From Candidatus Gemmiger stercoravium (GTDB lineage Bacteria; Bacillota; Clostridia; Oscillospirales; Ruminococcaceae), in NCBI GenBank assembly GCA_019119835.1, contig DWWE01000075.1:1-46596 (forward strand): a stretch of 46,596 bases of DNA, written 5' to 3'. Position 1 is the stretch's first letter; every line of letters starts with the position of its first letter. The position numbers and the translations under genes were made by a program. This document shows, piece after piece, positions 25,001 to 32,906 of the stretch. The notes under the pieces were generated by a model. The model was not told the DNA's origin, did no database searches, and was given only the letters and a program-made list of their open reading frames with translations.

Positions 25001-25405
25001 GACGCTTCCGCCGCGCCGCCCGCCTATCCGCTGGAAGGGCTGCTTCTGCAGGACGAGAGCGTCTACGGCGCCATGGACGTGCGCCGCACCGGCGACTTTG
25101 TGCCGCTGTCCTTCAACCCCAAGGACGGCAAGGTCCGGCCGTCCTCCACCTCCCGCCTGGCGGATGCGGACAAGCTCGCCCGCATCCGCGACCATCTGGA
25201 CAAGCTGCTGCGGGAGATGTCCGAGCGGCTGTACGGCGGGCAGATCGCCGCCGAACCCTTCGTGCCCGGCGGCCGGACCCCCTGCGCCTACTGCGATTAC
25301 CGCGCCGTCTGCCGCCATGCGGACGGGGAAGGGGAGCGCACCGCCGACCTGCCCGCCGATCCCTTCGCCGCGCCGAAACCCGGGGCGGGGGAGCCTGCCC
25401 GCTGA
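22028..25405 (+). CDS. addB: ATP-dependent helicase/nuclease subunit B
   Basis: A 1125-residue AddB subunit of the AddAB complex, which processes double-strand ends for recombination. Walker A is GPSGSGKSS near residue 7. The C-terminal RecB-type nuclease domain has VVDYKTGSRRF, and the iron-sulfur cluster cysteines are present: one in YALCPFGYF (about 768) and three in CAYCDYRAVC (about 1086-1095). Length and order fit the family. The start at 22028 matches the usual N-terminus MLTLLLGP; an in-frame extension back to 21593 would run through spoIIR and is rejected. The ribosome site (GAAAGGCGG) is weak. addA follows after 51 bases. Confidence 0.95.
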   Translation: MLTLLLGPSGSGKSSRLRQALKTRAQAGERSLLVVPEQFTSSTEGALYRTLGDSLSGYVESYSFTSLAETLLRRYGGAAVPTLTEAGRAVLVRRAMDSLLDQVVYYRRQRQNTAFCQKAAETIEEFKSAGIRPEQLEAYAHAPGADTEKLSELALIYGAYESLLAQTGMDPGDRQELAARRLQEAGGQDFFAGRAVYIDEFDTFNAPKRALLAAMLPAADVTVSLCCDGLQPADGGFGAFSGAQQVAAALRNMAARAGVGCHTELLNEDLRHQDAPALAELSLLLADPGYTPQLTVDSDAPEGPAITVFQADSRQEEAKAVAAAVRARARAGTPYSRMAVICRDAAAYLPAVRYEFRLQDIPLFCDEPTTPENTAPARAVMAALDLLRGGLGGPALLRLVKTGLADLPEESVCALENYAYTWPLRAEDWRAPFTRNPSGYTDRWSDQDRKDLARAEQARAFLVERADRFLSRARGADVTALTRQIYLFLVSLGAEAALERLAEDLRAKGELPAADEALREWNVVTGLLNDMVQLAGTAGGAPNTLKPAEYADLFGLLLRTTDMGHIPQSLDSVIFTTAGRMRLPETDACFVLGLAEGEFPQTPGDTGLLTHADRDAMIAQGAELPDCFENRVIREQVCFYKALTAARRWLWLSWPGGAAGLPVTAALEPALDLLAVPRAELSPAMLAATPAAALDLLGGLWQQNTGARAAVEQALDRCGQESAAPGLAALRRAADRTPAAVQDLQALEKLLGPQLHISPTRFERYALCPFGYFMQFVLGAKPRQKAELAPNISGTLTHWVLEQALSRQGDAFTGLGAEELESLVQQLVEEYVQNNLPGGGVRMQYLLDRIRRNLVGLLGFIQRDMQQSGFRPVAFELRIDDRPDPDTPDAPTVPPVELTGPSGHTIRVVGTVDRVDAMQLNGHTYLRVVDYKTGSRRFDLREVFVGLDCQMLLYLFTLERNGGKLFPNPRAAGVEYLWADPSPTTEDRPDPDASAAPPAYPLEGLLLQDESVYGAMDVRRTGDFVPLSFNPKDGKVRPSSTSRLADADKLARIRDHLDKLLREMSERLYGGQIAAEPFVPGGRTPCAYCDYRAVCRHADGEGERTADLPADPFAAPKPGAGEPAR

Positions 25406-25456
25406 CCGCCGGCCTTGCGGGCGGACCGAGCCACTTTTTTGTTCAGGAGCCGATTT

Positions 25457-28400
25457 ATGTCTCAATCCATCCGATTCACCCCGGCCCAGGCCGCGGCCAT
25501 CCGGGCCCGGGGCGGCAGTCTGCTGGTCAGTGCGGCCGCCGGTTCGGGCAAGACCCGCGTGCTGGTGGAGCGGGCGGTGGGGCTCATCACCGACCCGCAC
25601 CACCCCATCGAAGCCGACCGCCTGCTGATCATGACCTTCACCAACGCGGCCGCGGCCAAGCTGCGGGCGGATATCACCGCCCGCCTGCTGGAGGAGGTCC
25701 GCGCCCACCCCGGCGACCAGCGGCTGCGCCGGCAGCAGCTGCGGCTGCAGCGGGCTTCCATCGGAACGGTGGATGCCTTCTGCCTGCATTTTGTCCAGCA
25801 GAATTTTGCCTCGCTGGAGATCCCGCCGGACTTCCAGACCGCCGACGAGGCCACCCTCGGCCGGCTGCGGCAGGAAGCGCTGGCCGCCGTGCTGGAACAA
25901 GCCTACACCGACCCGGATTTCCGCGCCTTTGCCGACCTGTACGACCGCGGCCGCACCGACGATACGGCCGGCACGGTCATTCTGGAACTGTATGATTTCA
26001 CCCGCTCGCTGCCTCACCCCGACCAGGCGCTGGAGGCTTTTGCCGCGGCCTGGCAGTCGGACTGCCCGCCGCAGGACACCGCCTGGGGCCGGGCTGTGCT
26101 GGACCGGGCCGCCGCTCGGGTGGAGGGGATCCTCCGCCTGCTGGAAGCCGCCCTGCACACCGCGGTGCGGGACAAGGCCGCCGACCGGGCCTACACGGCG
26201 GTTTTGCTGGATGACCAGAGCCGGCTGCAGCAGCTGGAACGCCTGCTCCGGGACGGCGACTGGGAGAAGGCCCAGGCGGCCGCCCGGGGCCTGAACGAAT
26301 GGCGGCGGGCCGGCCGCATCCAGGGCGGCAAGGAGAGCAACACCGCGGCGCTGGCCGCCAGCGAACTGCGGGACCGGGCCAAAAAGCAGGCTGCCCGGCT
26401 GTGCAGCGACTACCTGGTCTGCACCGGGGCGGAGTTTGCCGCCGACCGCCGCCGGGCGGCGCCGCTGGTCGCGGCGCTGGTGCGGGCGGTCCGGCTGTTC
26501 GGCCAGACTTTCCTGGCGGCCAAGGTGGAGGAAAAACTCCTTGACTATGCCGACTATGAGCACATGACGCTGGATCTGCTGCAGACCCCGGACGGGCAGC
26601 GCACCCCGCTGTGCGAGACGATCAGCCGCCGGTATGAGGCGGTGCTGGTGGATGAATACCAGGACACCAACGCCCTGCAGGACGCAATCTATTTTTCGCT
26701 GGCCGCGCCGGATGCCACCAACCTCTTTTTTGTAGGGGACATCAAGCAGAGTATCTACCGCTTCCGCCAGGCCGACCCCAGCGTCTTCGCCGCCAAACAG
26801 GCCGCCTGGCAGCCCTACCCGGACCCGCCCCGGGTTCCGCTGGCCCGCCCGGCCACCATCGCGCTGGACGCCAACTTCCGCAGCGCACCGGCGGTCATCG
26901 CCGGCATCAACGATCTCTTCGAAGTCCTCTTCTCCGAGCAGCTGGGCGGCATCGGCTACGGCCCCGGCCAGAAGCTGGTGGTGGGCAAACCCGACGAATA
27001 CCAGGGCCTCTGCGAGATCGACGTGCTGGAACAGGCTGGTGCCGACGCCGACGCGGCGGCGATCGCCGAGCGCATCCGGACGATGGTGGAGGAGGGATTC
27101 CCGGTGCGCGGCTCGGACGGTCAGCGCCCCTGCCGGTATGAGGATTTCTGCATCCTGCTGCGCGGCCGTTCGGACTTCCCGGTCTATGAAGCGGCGCTGC
27201 GGTCGGCCGGTGTGCCGGTCTTTGCCGATGTGGCCGCCGACCTGCTGGACGCCCCTCATGTGCGCCCCTTCGCGGCGCTGCTCAGCATTCTCGACAACCC
27301 GGCCCAGGATGTGGAGCTGGCTGCGGTGCTGCTCAGCCCGCTCTATCCTTACACCCCCGACGACCTGGTCCGCCTGCGGGGCAAAGCGCGGGGGGGCAGC
27401 CTCTACGCCGCGGTGCTCCATCAGGGCCAGGGACGGTTTGACGCCTTCCTCAAGGACCTGTCGGTGTTCCGGCAGCTGGCCCGCACCCTGCCGGTGGACG
27501 CCCTGATCGAAGAATTGTTCGCCCGCACCGGCTACCTGGCCGCCGTGGGCGCCATGCCGGACGGCGCACGCTGCCGGGACGATCTGCGCACCTTCGCCGC
27601 CTGGGCCTCCCCGGCCGGGGCGCGGGGGCTTTCGGCGCTGGTCCGCGCCATGGAGGCGGCCCGCCAGTCCGGCGGGCTGCAGCCCGGCGGCAGCGGCCAG
27701 ACCCGGCCCGGCTGCGTTTCGGTCATGACGGTCCACCGCTCCAAAGGGTTGGAGTTCCCGGTGGTCTTTGTGGCCAACACCACCCACAAGTTCAACCAGA
27801 GCGACGCCGTCCGGCCGGTGCTGTGCCACCGCAGCCTGGGGGTGGGGCTGATGCTCCGGGACCCCGGCCGGGCCAGCCGCTACAAGACCCTGCCCTATGC
27901 GGCGCTGGCCCGGACCATCCGGGCCGAGACCCTCAGCGAGGAGATGCGCATTCTCTATGTGGCCCTGACCCGCGCCCAGGACGCCCTGATCGTGACCGTG
28001 CCGGTCAAGCGGCTGGAACAGGAGATCAAGACCCCCGCCCTGTGCGCCTATGCCGAGGCGGCCGACGCCGAGATGCTCCAGAGTTTTTCCTCCTGGGGCG
28101 GCTGGCTGCTGACCGCGGCGCTCACCCACCCGGCCAGCGGTCCGCTCTGGGCCCGCAGCGGCTTCCTGCCCCATTGGCGGGACACCGCGGCGCCGCTGAC
28201 CATCCGGGTGCGGCCGGCCCCGCCGCCGCCCGCCGCACAGCCCGCCCCGCCGCCGGCCGAAGCCGACGCCGGTCTGCGCCAGGCGCTGCTGCAGAGTTTT
28301 GCCTGGCAGTATCCCCGCCGGGCGCTGCGGGACATCCCCGCCAAGGTCAGCGTCACGGCGGTCACCCACGGGGCGGCCGGCCAGCGGCTGGAGCGACCGG

Positions 28401-28984
28401 CTTTCCTGCAGAAATCCGGGCTGACCGGCGCCGAGCGGGGGACTGCCATCCATGCGTTTCTGCAAAACGTCCCCTTTGACGGCCCCGCCCCCGACCTGGA
28501 CGCCGAGGTCCGCCGCCAGACCGAGCTCCGGCTGCTGGACCCCGAACTGGCCCGCCACCTCCGGCTGGAGGAGGTGCGCCCCTTCTTTGAAAGCCCGGTC
28601 TGGCGCAGGATCCGCCTGGCCCGCCGGGTGCTGCGGGAGGAACCCTTCATCACCGCGCTGCCGGCCGGCGAGGTCACCGGCGACCGGCCGGAAGCCGGCC
28701 CGCTGCCCGACGGGGCGCAGGTGCTGGTGCAGGGCATCGCCGACCTGGTGCTGGTTTTTGACGACCACGCCGAGATCCTTGACTACAAGACCGACCGCTC
28801 CCGCGACCCGGACTTTTACCGGCGCGAGTATGCGGGCCAGCTGCGGCTGTACCGCCGCGCCTTTGCCCTGCGCCTGCCGGTGCCGGTCACCCGGCTGACC
28901 ATCTACAGCGTCACTCTGGCGCAGGAGATCGACATTCCGCTGCAGGAGGAACCGGCGCAAAGTTTTTCCGCCCCGACCCCTTGA
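25457..28984 (+). CDS. addA: ATP-dependent helicase/nuclease subunit A
   Basis: A 1175-residue UvrD-type helicase-nuclease, partner of AddB. Helicase motif I AAAGSGKT is at 26-33, then IMTFTNAAAAKL, GTVDAFC, VLVDEYQDTN (motif II), FVGDIKQSIYRFRQADP (motif III), SVMTVHRSKGLEFPVVFV (motif V) and ILYVALTRAQD (motif VI). The C-terminal nuclease motif is ILDYKTDRS at about 1107-1115. The ATG at 25457 has CAGGAG 8 bases upstream; a GTG 14 codons earlier lacks a site. The stop codon TGA lies inside the -35 of the ribosomal-block promoter. Confidence 0.96.
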   Translation: MSQSIRFTPAQAAAIRARGGSLLVSAAAGSGKTRVLVERAVGLITDPHHPIEADRLLIMTFTNAAAAKLRADITARLLEEVRAHPGDQRLRRQQLRLQRASIGTVDAFCLHFVQQNFASLEIPPDFQTADEATLGRLRQEALAAVLEQAYTDPDFRAFADLYDRGRTDDTAGTVILELYDFTRSLPHPDQALEAFAAAWQSDCPPQDTAWGRAVLDRAAARVEGILRLLEAALHTAVRDKAADRAYTAVLLDDQSRLQQLERLLRDGDWEKAQAAARGLNEWRRAGRIQGGKESNTAALAASELRDRAKKQAARLCSDYLVCTGAEFAADRRRAAPLVAALVRAVRLFGQTFLAAKVEEKLLDYADYEHMTLDLLQTPDGQRTPLCETISRRYEAVLVDEYQDTNALQDAIYFSLAAPDATNLFFVGDIKQSIYRFRQADPSVFAAKQAAWQPYPDPPRVPLARPATIALDANFRSAPAVIAGINDLFEVLFSEQLGGIGYGPGQKLVVGKPDEYQGLCEIDVLEQAGADADAAAIAERIRTMVEEGFPVRGSDGQRPCRYEDFCILLRGRSDFPVYEAALRSAGVPVFADVAADLLDAPHVRPFAALLSILDNPAQDVELAAVLLSPLYPYTPDDLVRLRGKARGGSLYAAVLHQGQGRFDAFLKDLSVFRQLARTLPVDALIEELFARTGYLAAVGAMPDGARCRDDLRTFAAWASPAGARGLSALVRAMEAARQSGGLQPGGSGQTRPGCVSVMTVHRSKGLEFPVVFVANTTHKFNQSDAVRPVLCHRSLGVGLMLRDPGRASRYKTLPYAALARTIRAETLSEEMRILYVALTRAQDALIVTVPVKRLEQEIKTPALCAYAEAADAEMLQSFSSWGGWLLTAALTHPASGPLWARSGFLPHWRDTAAPLTIRVRPAPPPPAAQPAPPPAEADAGLRQALLQSFAWQYPRRALRDIPAKVSVTAVTHGAAGQRLERPAFLQKSGLTGAERGTAIHAFLQNVPFDGPAPDLDAEVRRQTELRLLDPELARHLRLEEVRPFFESPVWRRIRLARRVLREEPFITALPAGEVTGDRPEAGPLPDGAQVLVQGIADLVLVFDDHAEILDYKTDRSRDPDFYRREYAGQLRLYRRAFALRLPVPVTRLTIYSVTLAQEIDIPLQEEPAQSFSAPTP

Positions 28985-29009
28985 CGGAAACCCCACTTTG
29001 TGTTACCAT
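28981..29009 (+). promoter_or_regulatory. Strong promoter of the rpmG-secE-nusG block
   Basis: TTGACG at 28981-28986, a 17-base spacer ending in TGT, and TACCAT at 29004-29009 (extended -10). The -35 overlaps the addA stop codon. Confidence 0.7.
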
Positions 29010-29022
29010 GGTATCACCTCTT

Positions 29023-29065
29023 TTGCGGGTTTTATTTTGTTGTCCTTTTTTGGGACTGCCCGCAA
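29023..29065 (+). promoter_or_regulatory. Structured 5' leader before rpmG
   Basis: TTGCGGG (29023-29029) pairs with CCCGCAA (29059-29065); the U-rich loop contains a smaller GTCC/GGAC hairpin. It lies between the promoter and rpmG. It may stabilise the transcript or attenuate it; it matches no known leader that I recognise. Confidence 0.35.
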
Positions 29066-29109
29066 GCACGAGGGAGGCTGAATAAACCGTTTAATGGAGG
29101 TGCCGAACA

Positions 29110-29259
29110 ATGACTGTCAAAATCACCCTGGCTTGCACCGAATGCAAGCAGCGCAACTACAACAAGCAGAAGAACAAGAAGAACAATCCCGACCGTCTCG
29201 AGATGAAGAAGTATTGCCGTTTCTGCAAGAAGCATACTGTTCACCGCGAAACCAAGTAA
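29110..29259 (+). CDS. rpmG: 50S ribosomal protein L33
   Basis: A 49-residue zinc-ribbon L33 starting [17 protein letters not shown] and ending HRETK. Cys9 and Cys12 (CTEC) with Cys36 and Cys39 (CRFC) make it the zinc-binding form. AATGGAGGTG precedes the ATG. It opens the block that continues with secE and nusG, the usual Firmicutes order. No tRNA-Trp is present between it and secE. Confidence 0.95.
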   Translation: MTVKITLACTECKQRNYNKQKNKKNNPDRLEMKKYCRFCKKHTVHRETK

Positions 29260-29276
29260 GTAAGGAGCGCTGAACG

Positions 29277-29573
29277 ATGGCTGATAAAAAAGCGGCTAAG
29301 GAAACCGCCGCCAAGGCTAACGAGCAGAAAAAGGCCAAGGACAACGGCAAGAAAAAGGTGTCGTTGTGGGAACGGGTCAAGGGCTTCTTCAGCCGCATCG
29401 GCAAGTATTTCAAGGATACCAAGAGCGAGCTGAAGAAAGTGGTCTGGCCCAGCCGCCAGGACATCAAGATCAAGACCATCACGGTCATCGTGGTCGTGCT
29501 CATCGCGGCCGTGGTCCTGATTTTGCTGGATCTGGCTTTCGGCGGGATCATCCACCTGCTCATCGGCGCGTAA
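29277..29573 (+). CDS. secE: Preprotein translocase subunit SecE
   Basis: A 98-residue protein. A lysine-rich N-terminal extension of about 30 residues is followed by the amphipathic helix FFSRIGKYFKDTKSELKKVVWPSR, in which the family signature E-L-K-K-V-x-W-P-(S/T)-R is intact, and a single C-terminal membrane helix (about 68-95). It stabilises the SecY channel. TAAGGAG lies ahead of the ATG, 17 bases after rpmG. Confidence 0.95.
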   Translation: MADKKAAKETAAKANEQKKAKDNGKKKVSLWERVKGFFSRIGKYFKDTKSELKKVVWPSRQDIKIKTITVIVVVLIAAVVLILLDLAFGGIIHLLIGA

Positions 29574-29605
29574 CGCCCATGTCTTGATACGCGGAGGGAA
29601 AGCCC

Positions 29606-30145
29606 ATGGCAGAACAAGCATACTGGTATGTGGTTCATACCTATTCCGGTTATGAGAACAAGGTCGCACAGGACCTGATGACGATGGTGGAAAACCGCCG
29701 CCTGCAGGACCTGATCTGCGACGTGAAGGTCCCTACGGAGACCGCCATTGAGGATGTCCTGGACAAACAGGGCAACAAGGTGGGCGAAAAAGAGGTCCAG
29801 CACAAGATCTACCCCGGCTACGTCTTTGTCAAGATGGTGATGAACGACAACACCTGGTACATCGTGCGCAACACGCGCGGCTGCACCGGTTTCGTCGGCC
29901 CGGCTTCCAAGCCGGAACCCCTGTCGGAAGAGGAGGTCGCCAAGCTCGGCGTCGAGATGGTGGCCGAACCTACGGTCGATTATGCAGTGGGCGACACCGT
30001 CGAGATCACCGCCGGCCCGATGGTCGGCTCGGTGGGCACGGTGGAATCCATCGACAAGAACGAGCGCAAGGTGCAGGTCAAGATCACGATGTTCGGGCGC
30101 GAGATCCCGGCCGAGCTGGAACTGCATCAGGTCAAGCTGCTGTAA
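29606..30145 (+). CDS. nusG: Transcription termination/antitermination factor NusG
   Basis: A 179-residue NusG. The NGN domain opens with WYVVHTYSGYENKVAQDL and includes PGYVFVKMVMND, WYIVRNTRGCTGFVG and the linker around 110-125. The C-terminal KOW domain (about 125-178) has VEITAGPMVGSVGTVESI. It binds RNA polymerase and modulates elongation and termination. GCGGAGGGAAAG precedes the ATG. It is followed by a hairpin with a T run that partly separates it from rplK. Confidence 0.96.
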   Translation: MAEQAYWYVVHTYSGYENKVAQDLMTMVENRRLQDLICDVKVPTETAIEDVLDKQGNKVGEKEVQHKIYPGYVFVKMVMNDNTWYIVRNTRGCTGFVGPASKPEPLSEEEVAKLGVEMVAEPTVDYAVGDTVEITAGPMVGSVGTVESIDKNERKVQVKITMFGREIPAELELHQVKLL

Positions 30146-30174
30146 GGCGGCGGGCCAACCGTTATCTTTCCGGT

Positions 30175-30195
30175 AAAAACCGCAGCGCGGTTTTT
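30175..30195 (+). terminator. Terminator-like hairpin between nusG and rplK
   Basis: AAAAACCGC (30175-30183) and GCGGTTTTT (30187-30195) form a perfect 9-bp stem with a 3-base loop. It could lower or end transcription out of nusG; no clear new promoter was found before rplK, so partial read-through is likely. Confidence 0.6.
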
Positions 30196-30224
30196 ATAGG
30201 GTGCGTCGCCGCTGGCCCGTACCC

Positions 30225-30259
30225 GTGGGAGGCCCGCTTTGCGGGCCGCAACTCACCAC
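30225..30259 (+). promoter_or_regulatory. Ribosomal protein L1 binding site (23S mimic) before rplK
   Basis: GTGGGAGG at 30225-30232, a GCCCGC/GCGGGC hairpin, then AACTCACCAC at 30250-30259. GTGG and CCAC close the stem around an asymmetric internal loop. The same pieces form the L1-binding region of helix 76 in 23S rRNA. Excess L1 is expected to bind here and repress rplK-rplA translation. Confidence 0.7.
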
Positions 30260-30281
30260 AAATTTTGGAGGTGCAAATATC

Positions 30282-30707
30282 ATGGCACAGAAGATCACTG
30301 GCTACATCAAGCTTCAAATCCCCGCCGGCAAGGCGACTCCGGCGCCGCCCGTCGGCCCCGCTCTGGGCCAGAAGGGCGTCAACATCATGTCCTTCACCAA
30401 GGAATTCAACGAGCGCACCAAGAACCAGATGGGTATGATCATCCCCGTCGTCATCACGGTGTACGCTGACCGTTCCTTCAGCTTCATCACCAAGACCCCG
30501 CCGGCCCCGGTCCTCATCAAGAAGGCCGCCGGCATCGAGACCGCTTCCGGCGTGCCCAACAAGAACAAGGTCGGCTCCATCACCCTGGCCCAGGCCGAGG
30601 AGATCGCCAAGACCAAGATGCCTGACCTGAATGCCGCTTCTCTGGAAGCTGCCGTCAGCATGATCAAGGGCACCTGCCGCAGCATGGGCGTCACCGTCGA
30701 AGAGTGA
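30282..30707 (+). CDS. rplK: 50S ribosomal protein L11
   Basis: A 141-residue L11. The N-terminal domain has [26 protein letters not shown] and the C-terminal rRNA-binding domain has [21 protein letters not shown] and [10 protein letters not shown]. The ATG at 30282 has TTGGAGGTG at good spacing; a longer frame from 30201 would cover the L1 site and is rejected. It belongs to the stalk base and the GTPase centre. Confidence 0.97.
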   Translation: MAQKITGYIKLQIPAGKATPAPPVGPALGQKGVNIMSFTKEFNERTKNQMGMIIPVVITVYADRSFSFITKTPPAPVLIKKAAGIETASGVPNKNKVGSITLAQAEEIAKTKMPDLNAASLEAAVSMIKGTCRSMGVTVEE

Positions 30708-30718
30708 TGAATTGCCCC

Positions 30719-30746
30719 GTGGGAGGAAATTTCCGATAACTACCAC
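30719..30746 (+). promoter_or_regulatory. Second L1 binding site, before rplA
   Basis: GTGGGAGG at 30719-30726, a GGAAATTTCC mini-hairpin, then AACTACCAC at 30738-30746, with GTGG/CCAC closing the stem. Its flanks match the site at 30225 and the 23S rRNA L1 site, but the inner hairpin differs, so the flanks are what is conserved. It lies just before the rplA ribosome site. Confidence 0.7.
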
Positions 30747-30763
30747 ACATGGAGGAATAAACA

Positions 30764-31456
30764 ATGAAACACGGTAAGCACTATGTCGAAAGCGCCAAGC
30801 TGATCGACCGTAGCAAAGTTTATGATCCGCAGGAGGCCCTGGAGCTGTGCTGCAAGACCGCCCGCGCCAAGTTTGACGAGACCATCGAGCTGCATGTCCG
30901 CCTGGGCGTTGACAGCCGCCACGCCGACCAGCAGGTCCGCGGCGCCGTCGTGCTGCCCAACGGCACCGGCAAGAACGTCCGCGTCATCGCCATCTGCAAG
31001 GGCGACGCTGCCAAGGCTGCCGAGGCGGCCGGTGCGCAGGAGGTCGGTGATGACGACCTGATCGCCAAGATCCAGGGCGGCTACCTGGACTTCGATGTGC
31101 TGGTCACCACCCCGGATATGATGGGCCGGGTCGGCCGTCTGGGTAAGATCCTTGGCCCCCGCGGCCTGATGCCCAACCCGAAGGCCGGCACCGTGACCCC
31201 CGATGTGGGCCGCGCCGTCACCGAAGCCAAGGCCGGTAAGATCGAGTACCGCCTGGACAAGCAGAACATCATCCATGTTCCTGTGGGCAAGGCTTCCTTC
31301 GGCGCCGAAAAGCTGATGACCAACCTGGACACCGTCCTGGAAGCCATCGCCAAGGCCAAGCCTGCCGCTGCCAAGGGCCAGTATTTCAAGAGCGCCACCG
31401 TGGCCACCACCATGGGCCCCGGCGTCCGCGTCAGCACCACCAAGTACGGTGTCTGA
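30764..31456 (+). CDS. rplA: 50S ribosomal protein L1
   Basis: A 230-residue L1, normal length. Motifs: [25 protein letters not shown] (as adjoining blocks), [16 protein letters not shown], and the family signature region [19 protein letters not shown]. It forms the L1 stalk and is also the autogenous translational repressor expected to act at 30225 and 30719. ATGGAGGAA precedes the start. Confidence 0.97.
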   Translation: MKHGKHYVESAKLIDRSKVYDPQEALELCCKTARAKFDETIELHVRLGVDSRHADQQVRGAVVLPNGTGKNVRVIAICKGDAAKAAEAAGAQEVGDDDLIAKIQGGYLDFDVLVTTPDMMGRVGRLGKILGPRGLMPNPKAGTVTPDVGRAVTEAKAGKIEYRLDKQNIIHVPVGKASFGAEKLMTNLDTVLEAIAKAKPAAAKGQYFKSATVATTMGPGVRVSTTKYGV

Positions 31457-31479
31457 TCCATTTTGCCCAGGCAAAATGC

Positions 31480-31508
31480 TTGACAAACGCACGTTCTCGT
31501 GCTATACT
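31480..31508 (+). promoter_or_regulatory. Strong promoter of rplJ-rplL
   Basis: Consensus TTGACA (31480-31485), a 17-base spacer ending TGC, and TATACT (31503-31508). This is the best promoter in the window and separates rplJL from the upstream operon. Confidence 0.9.
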
Positions 31509-31513
31509 AACTA

Positions 31514-31640
31514 AGCTGTTTTTAAGACAGCAGGTGCTGCCAGCCGGCAGCCTAACGGGGTAACACCCGCCTGCCGAGAAACGTGCGCTTTGAACACATG
31601 CTGTCCTAAGCCCTTTTCCCGGCAACGGGGAAGGGGCTTT
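31514..31640 (+). ncRNA. L10 leader (autoregulatory 5' UTR of rplJ)
   Basis: The untranslated leader starts just after the promoter. It contains a GCTGTTTTTAAGACAGC hairpin, GTGCTGCCAGCCGGCAGC, the CTAACGGGG/CCCG region and the terminator-like hairpin at its 3' end. Position and arrangement match the L10 leader found before rplJ in Firmicutes, which binds L10-(L12)4 and regulates the operon by attenuation. Confidence 0.75.
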
Positions 31641-31642
31641 TT
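31608..31642 (+). terminator. Attenuator hairpin in the L10 leader
   Basis: AAGCCCTTTTCCCG (31609-31622) pairs, with two G-U pairs, with CGGGGAAGGGGCTT (31626-31639), followed by TTTTTGATTTT. It should end transcription early when the leader is in the L10-bound form. Confidence 0.75.
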
Positions 31643-31711
31643 GATTTTGTCGAATCACAAAGCCGCTTGCCTGTTTCCTGAAATCTGCAAGCGGAACGAG
31701 GTGAAAACTAA

Positions 31712-32227
31712 ATGCCCAGTGCAAAGATCCTGGAATCCAAGAAGGCGTTCGTCAAGGAGATGAACGAGAAGATCAACGGTTCCCTGGCCGGTGTTGTTGT
31801 GGCTTACAACGGCATCAGCGTGGAAAACGACACCAAGCTGCGCCGCGAACTGCGCGAAGCCGGTGTGGAGTACATGGTCGTGAAGAACACCATGCTGCGC
31901 CTGGCCGTCAAGGGGACTGCCTACGAAGGTCTGACCGAGTACTTCAAGGGCGACACCGCCATCGCGCTGTCTGCCGAGGACCCGGCCGCTGCCGCCCGCA
32001 TCCTGTGCAAGTACGCGGACAACGACAAGTCCAAGCGCTTCACCGTCAAGGGTGGCTTCTGCGATGGTCAGCTGCTGGACGCCGCCGGCGTCAAGAGCCT
32101 GTCCACCATGCCGAACCGCGAGGGTCTGCTGTCCATGCTGGCCGGCTCCCTCAACGGGATCATCGGCGGCCTGGCCGTTGCGATCCAGGGGATCGTGGAC
32201 AAGCAGGAGGAAACTCCCGCTGCCTGA
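31712..32227 (+). CDS. rplJ: 50S ribosomal protein L10
   Basis: A 171-residue L10. The N-terminal domain has (A)FVKEMNEKINGS, VVVAYNGISV, LRRELREAGVEYMVVKNTMLRLA (adjoining blocks), and the C-terminal helix that binds L7/L12 dimers is at about 140-165. ACGAGGTG precedes the ATG. Translation is expected to be repressed by its own complex at the leader. Confidence 0.96.
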   Translation: MPSAKILESKKAFVKEMNEKINGSLAGVVVAYNGISVENDTKLRRELREAGVEYMVVKNTMLRLAVKGTAYEGLTEYFKGDTAIALSAEDPAAAARILCKYADNDKSKRFTVKGGFCDGQLLDAAGVKSLSTMPNREGLLSMLAGSLNGIIGGLAVAIQGIVDKQEETPAA

Positions 32228-32323
32228 TTCTCCCATCGGCTGCATGAGGGAAGCGGCGTGATGCCCTCGCAAACCAAACGGCGCCGCATACTTTACTACA
32301 AAATTTAATGGAGGTATCCTACC

Positions 32324-32698
32324 ATGGCTTCTGAGAAGATCACTGCCATTGTCGAGTCTGTCAAGACTATGACTGTTCTGGAGCTCAAAGAGCTCGTTGA
32401 CACCATCTGCGAAGAGTTCGGCGTTTCCGCCGTTGCCGCTGCTGCTCCGGCTGCCGCCGCTGCCGCTGCTCCCGCTGAGGAAGAGAAGACCGAGTTTGAC
32501 GTCATCCTGAAGGAAGTCGGTGCCAACAAGATGCAGGTCATCAAGGCTGTCAAGGAGCTGACCGGCGTCTCCCTGATGGAGGCCAAGAAGCTGGTCGAAA
32601 CCCCCGAGGCCAAGCTGAAGGAGCAGGCTCCGAAGGCCGAGGCCGAGGAGATGCAGAAGAAGCTGGAAGAAGTCGGCGCCAAGATCGAGCTGAAGTAA
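32324..32698 (+). CDS. rplL: 50S ribosomal protein L7/L12
   Basis: A 124-residue L7/L12. An N-terminal dimerisation domain (about 1-35, [19 protein letters not shown]) is followed by an alanine-rich hinge (about 38-52) and the C-terminal factor-binding domain ([37 protein letters not shown]). It recruits translation GTPases. ATGGAGGTATCC precedes the ATG. The 96-base gap after rplJ holds no clear element. Codon use is visibly more biased and less G+C-extreme than in neighbouring non-ribosomal genes, typical of high expression. Confidence 0.97.
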   Translation: MASEKITAIVESVKTMTVLELKELVDTICEEFGVSAVAAAAPAAAAAAAPAEEEKTEFDVILKEVGANKMQVIKAVKELTGVSLMEAKKLVETPEAKLKEQAPKAEAEEMQKKLEEVGAKIELK

Positions 32699-32720
32699 TC
32701 CAGTCTGCTGACAGAGTTTC

Positions 32721-32756
32721 AAAAGGCTGCCGCCCGCAAGGGCGGCAGCCTTTTTT
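32721..32756 (+). terminator. Terminator of the rplJL operon
   Basis: Perfect 15-bp stem: AAAAGGCTGCCGCCC (32721-32735) with GGGCGGCAGCCTTTT (32740-32754), followed by a T run. Confidence 0.95.
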
Positions 32757-32825
32757 CATCTCCGCTTTCCCCAGCGGTCGAAGGGGTGCCTTTGTGTCTG
32801 GCAGGGGCGGGTCCGGCTGCTCCGG

Positions 32826-32884
32826 AAAAAAGCAGAAAAACCGCGCCGGACCGAAGGATGGATCTGCCATTCGGTCCGGCGCGG
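32826..32884 (-). terminator. Terminator of the CBS/aldo-keto reductase operon
   Basis: Perfect 15-bp stem (32841-32855 with 32870-32884) followed on the minus strand by a T-rich tract (32826-32840). Confidence 0.9.
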
Positions 32885-32906
32885 CTGCGCGGCGGTCGTA
32901 TCGGGA

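Noticed and set aside
22319-28996. Very long minus-strand frame opposite addB and addA
   Set aside because: Low-complexity Gly/Gln/Arg/Pro-rich translation, no ribosome site, and exactly antisense to two well-recognised genes; a by-product of high G+C.
29260-29276. tRNA-Trp between rpmG and secE, as in some relatives
   Set aside because: The gap is 17 bases, too short for any tRNA.
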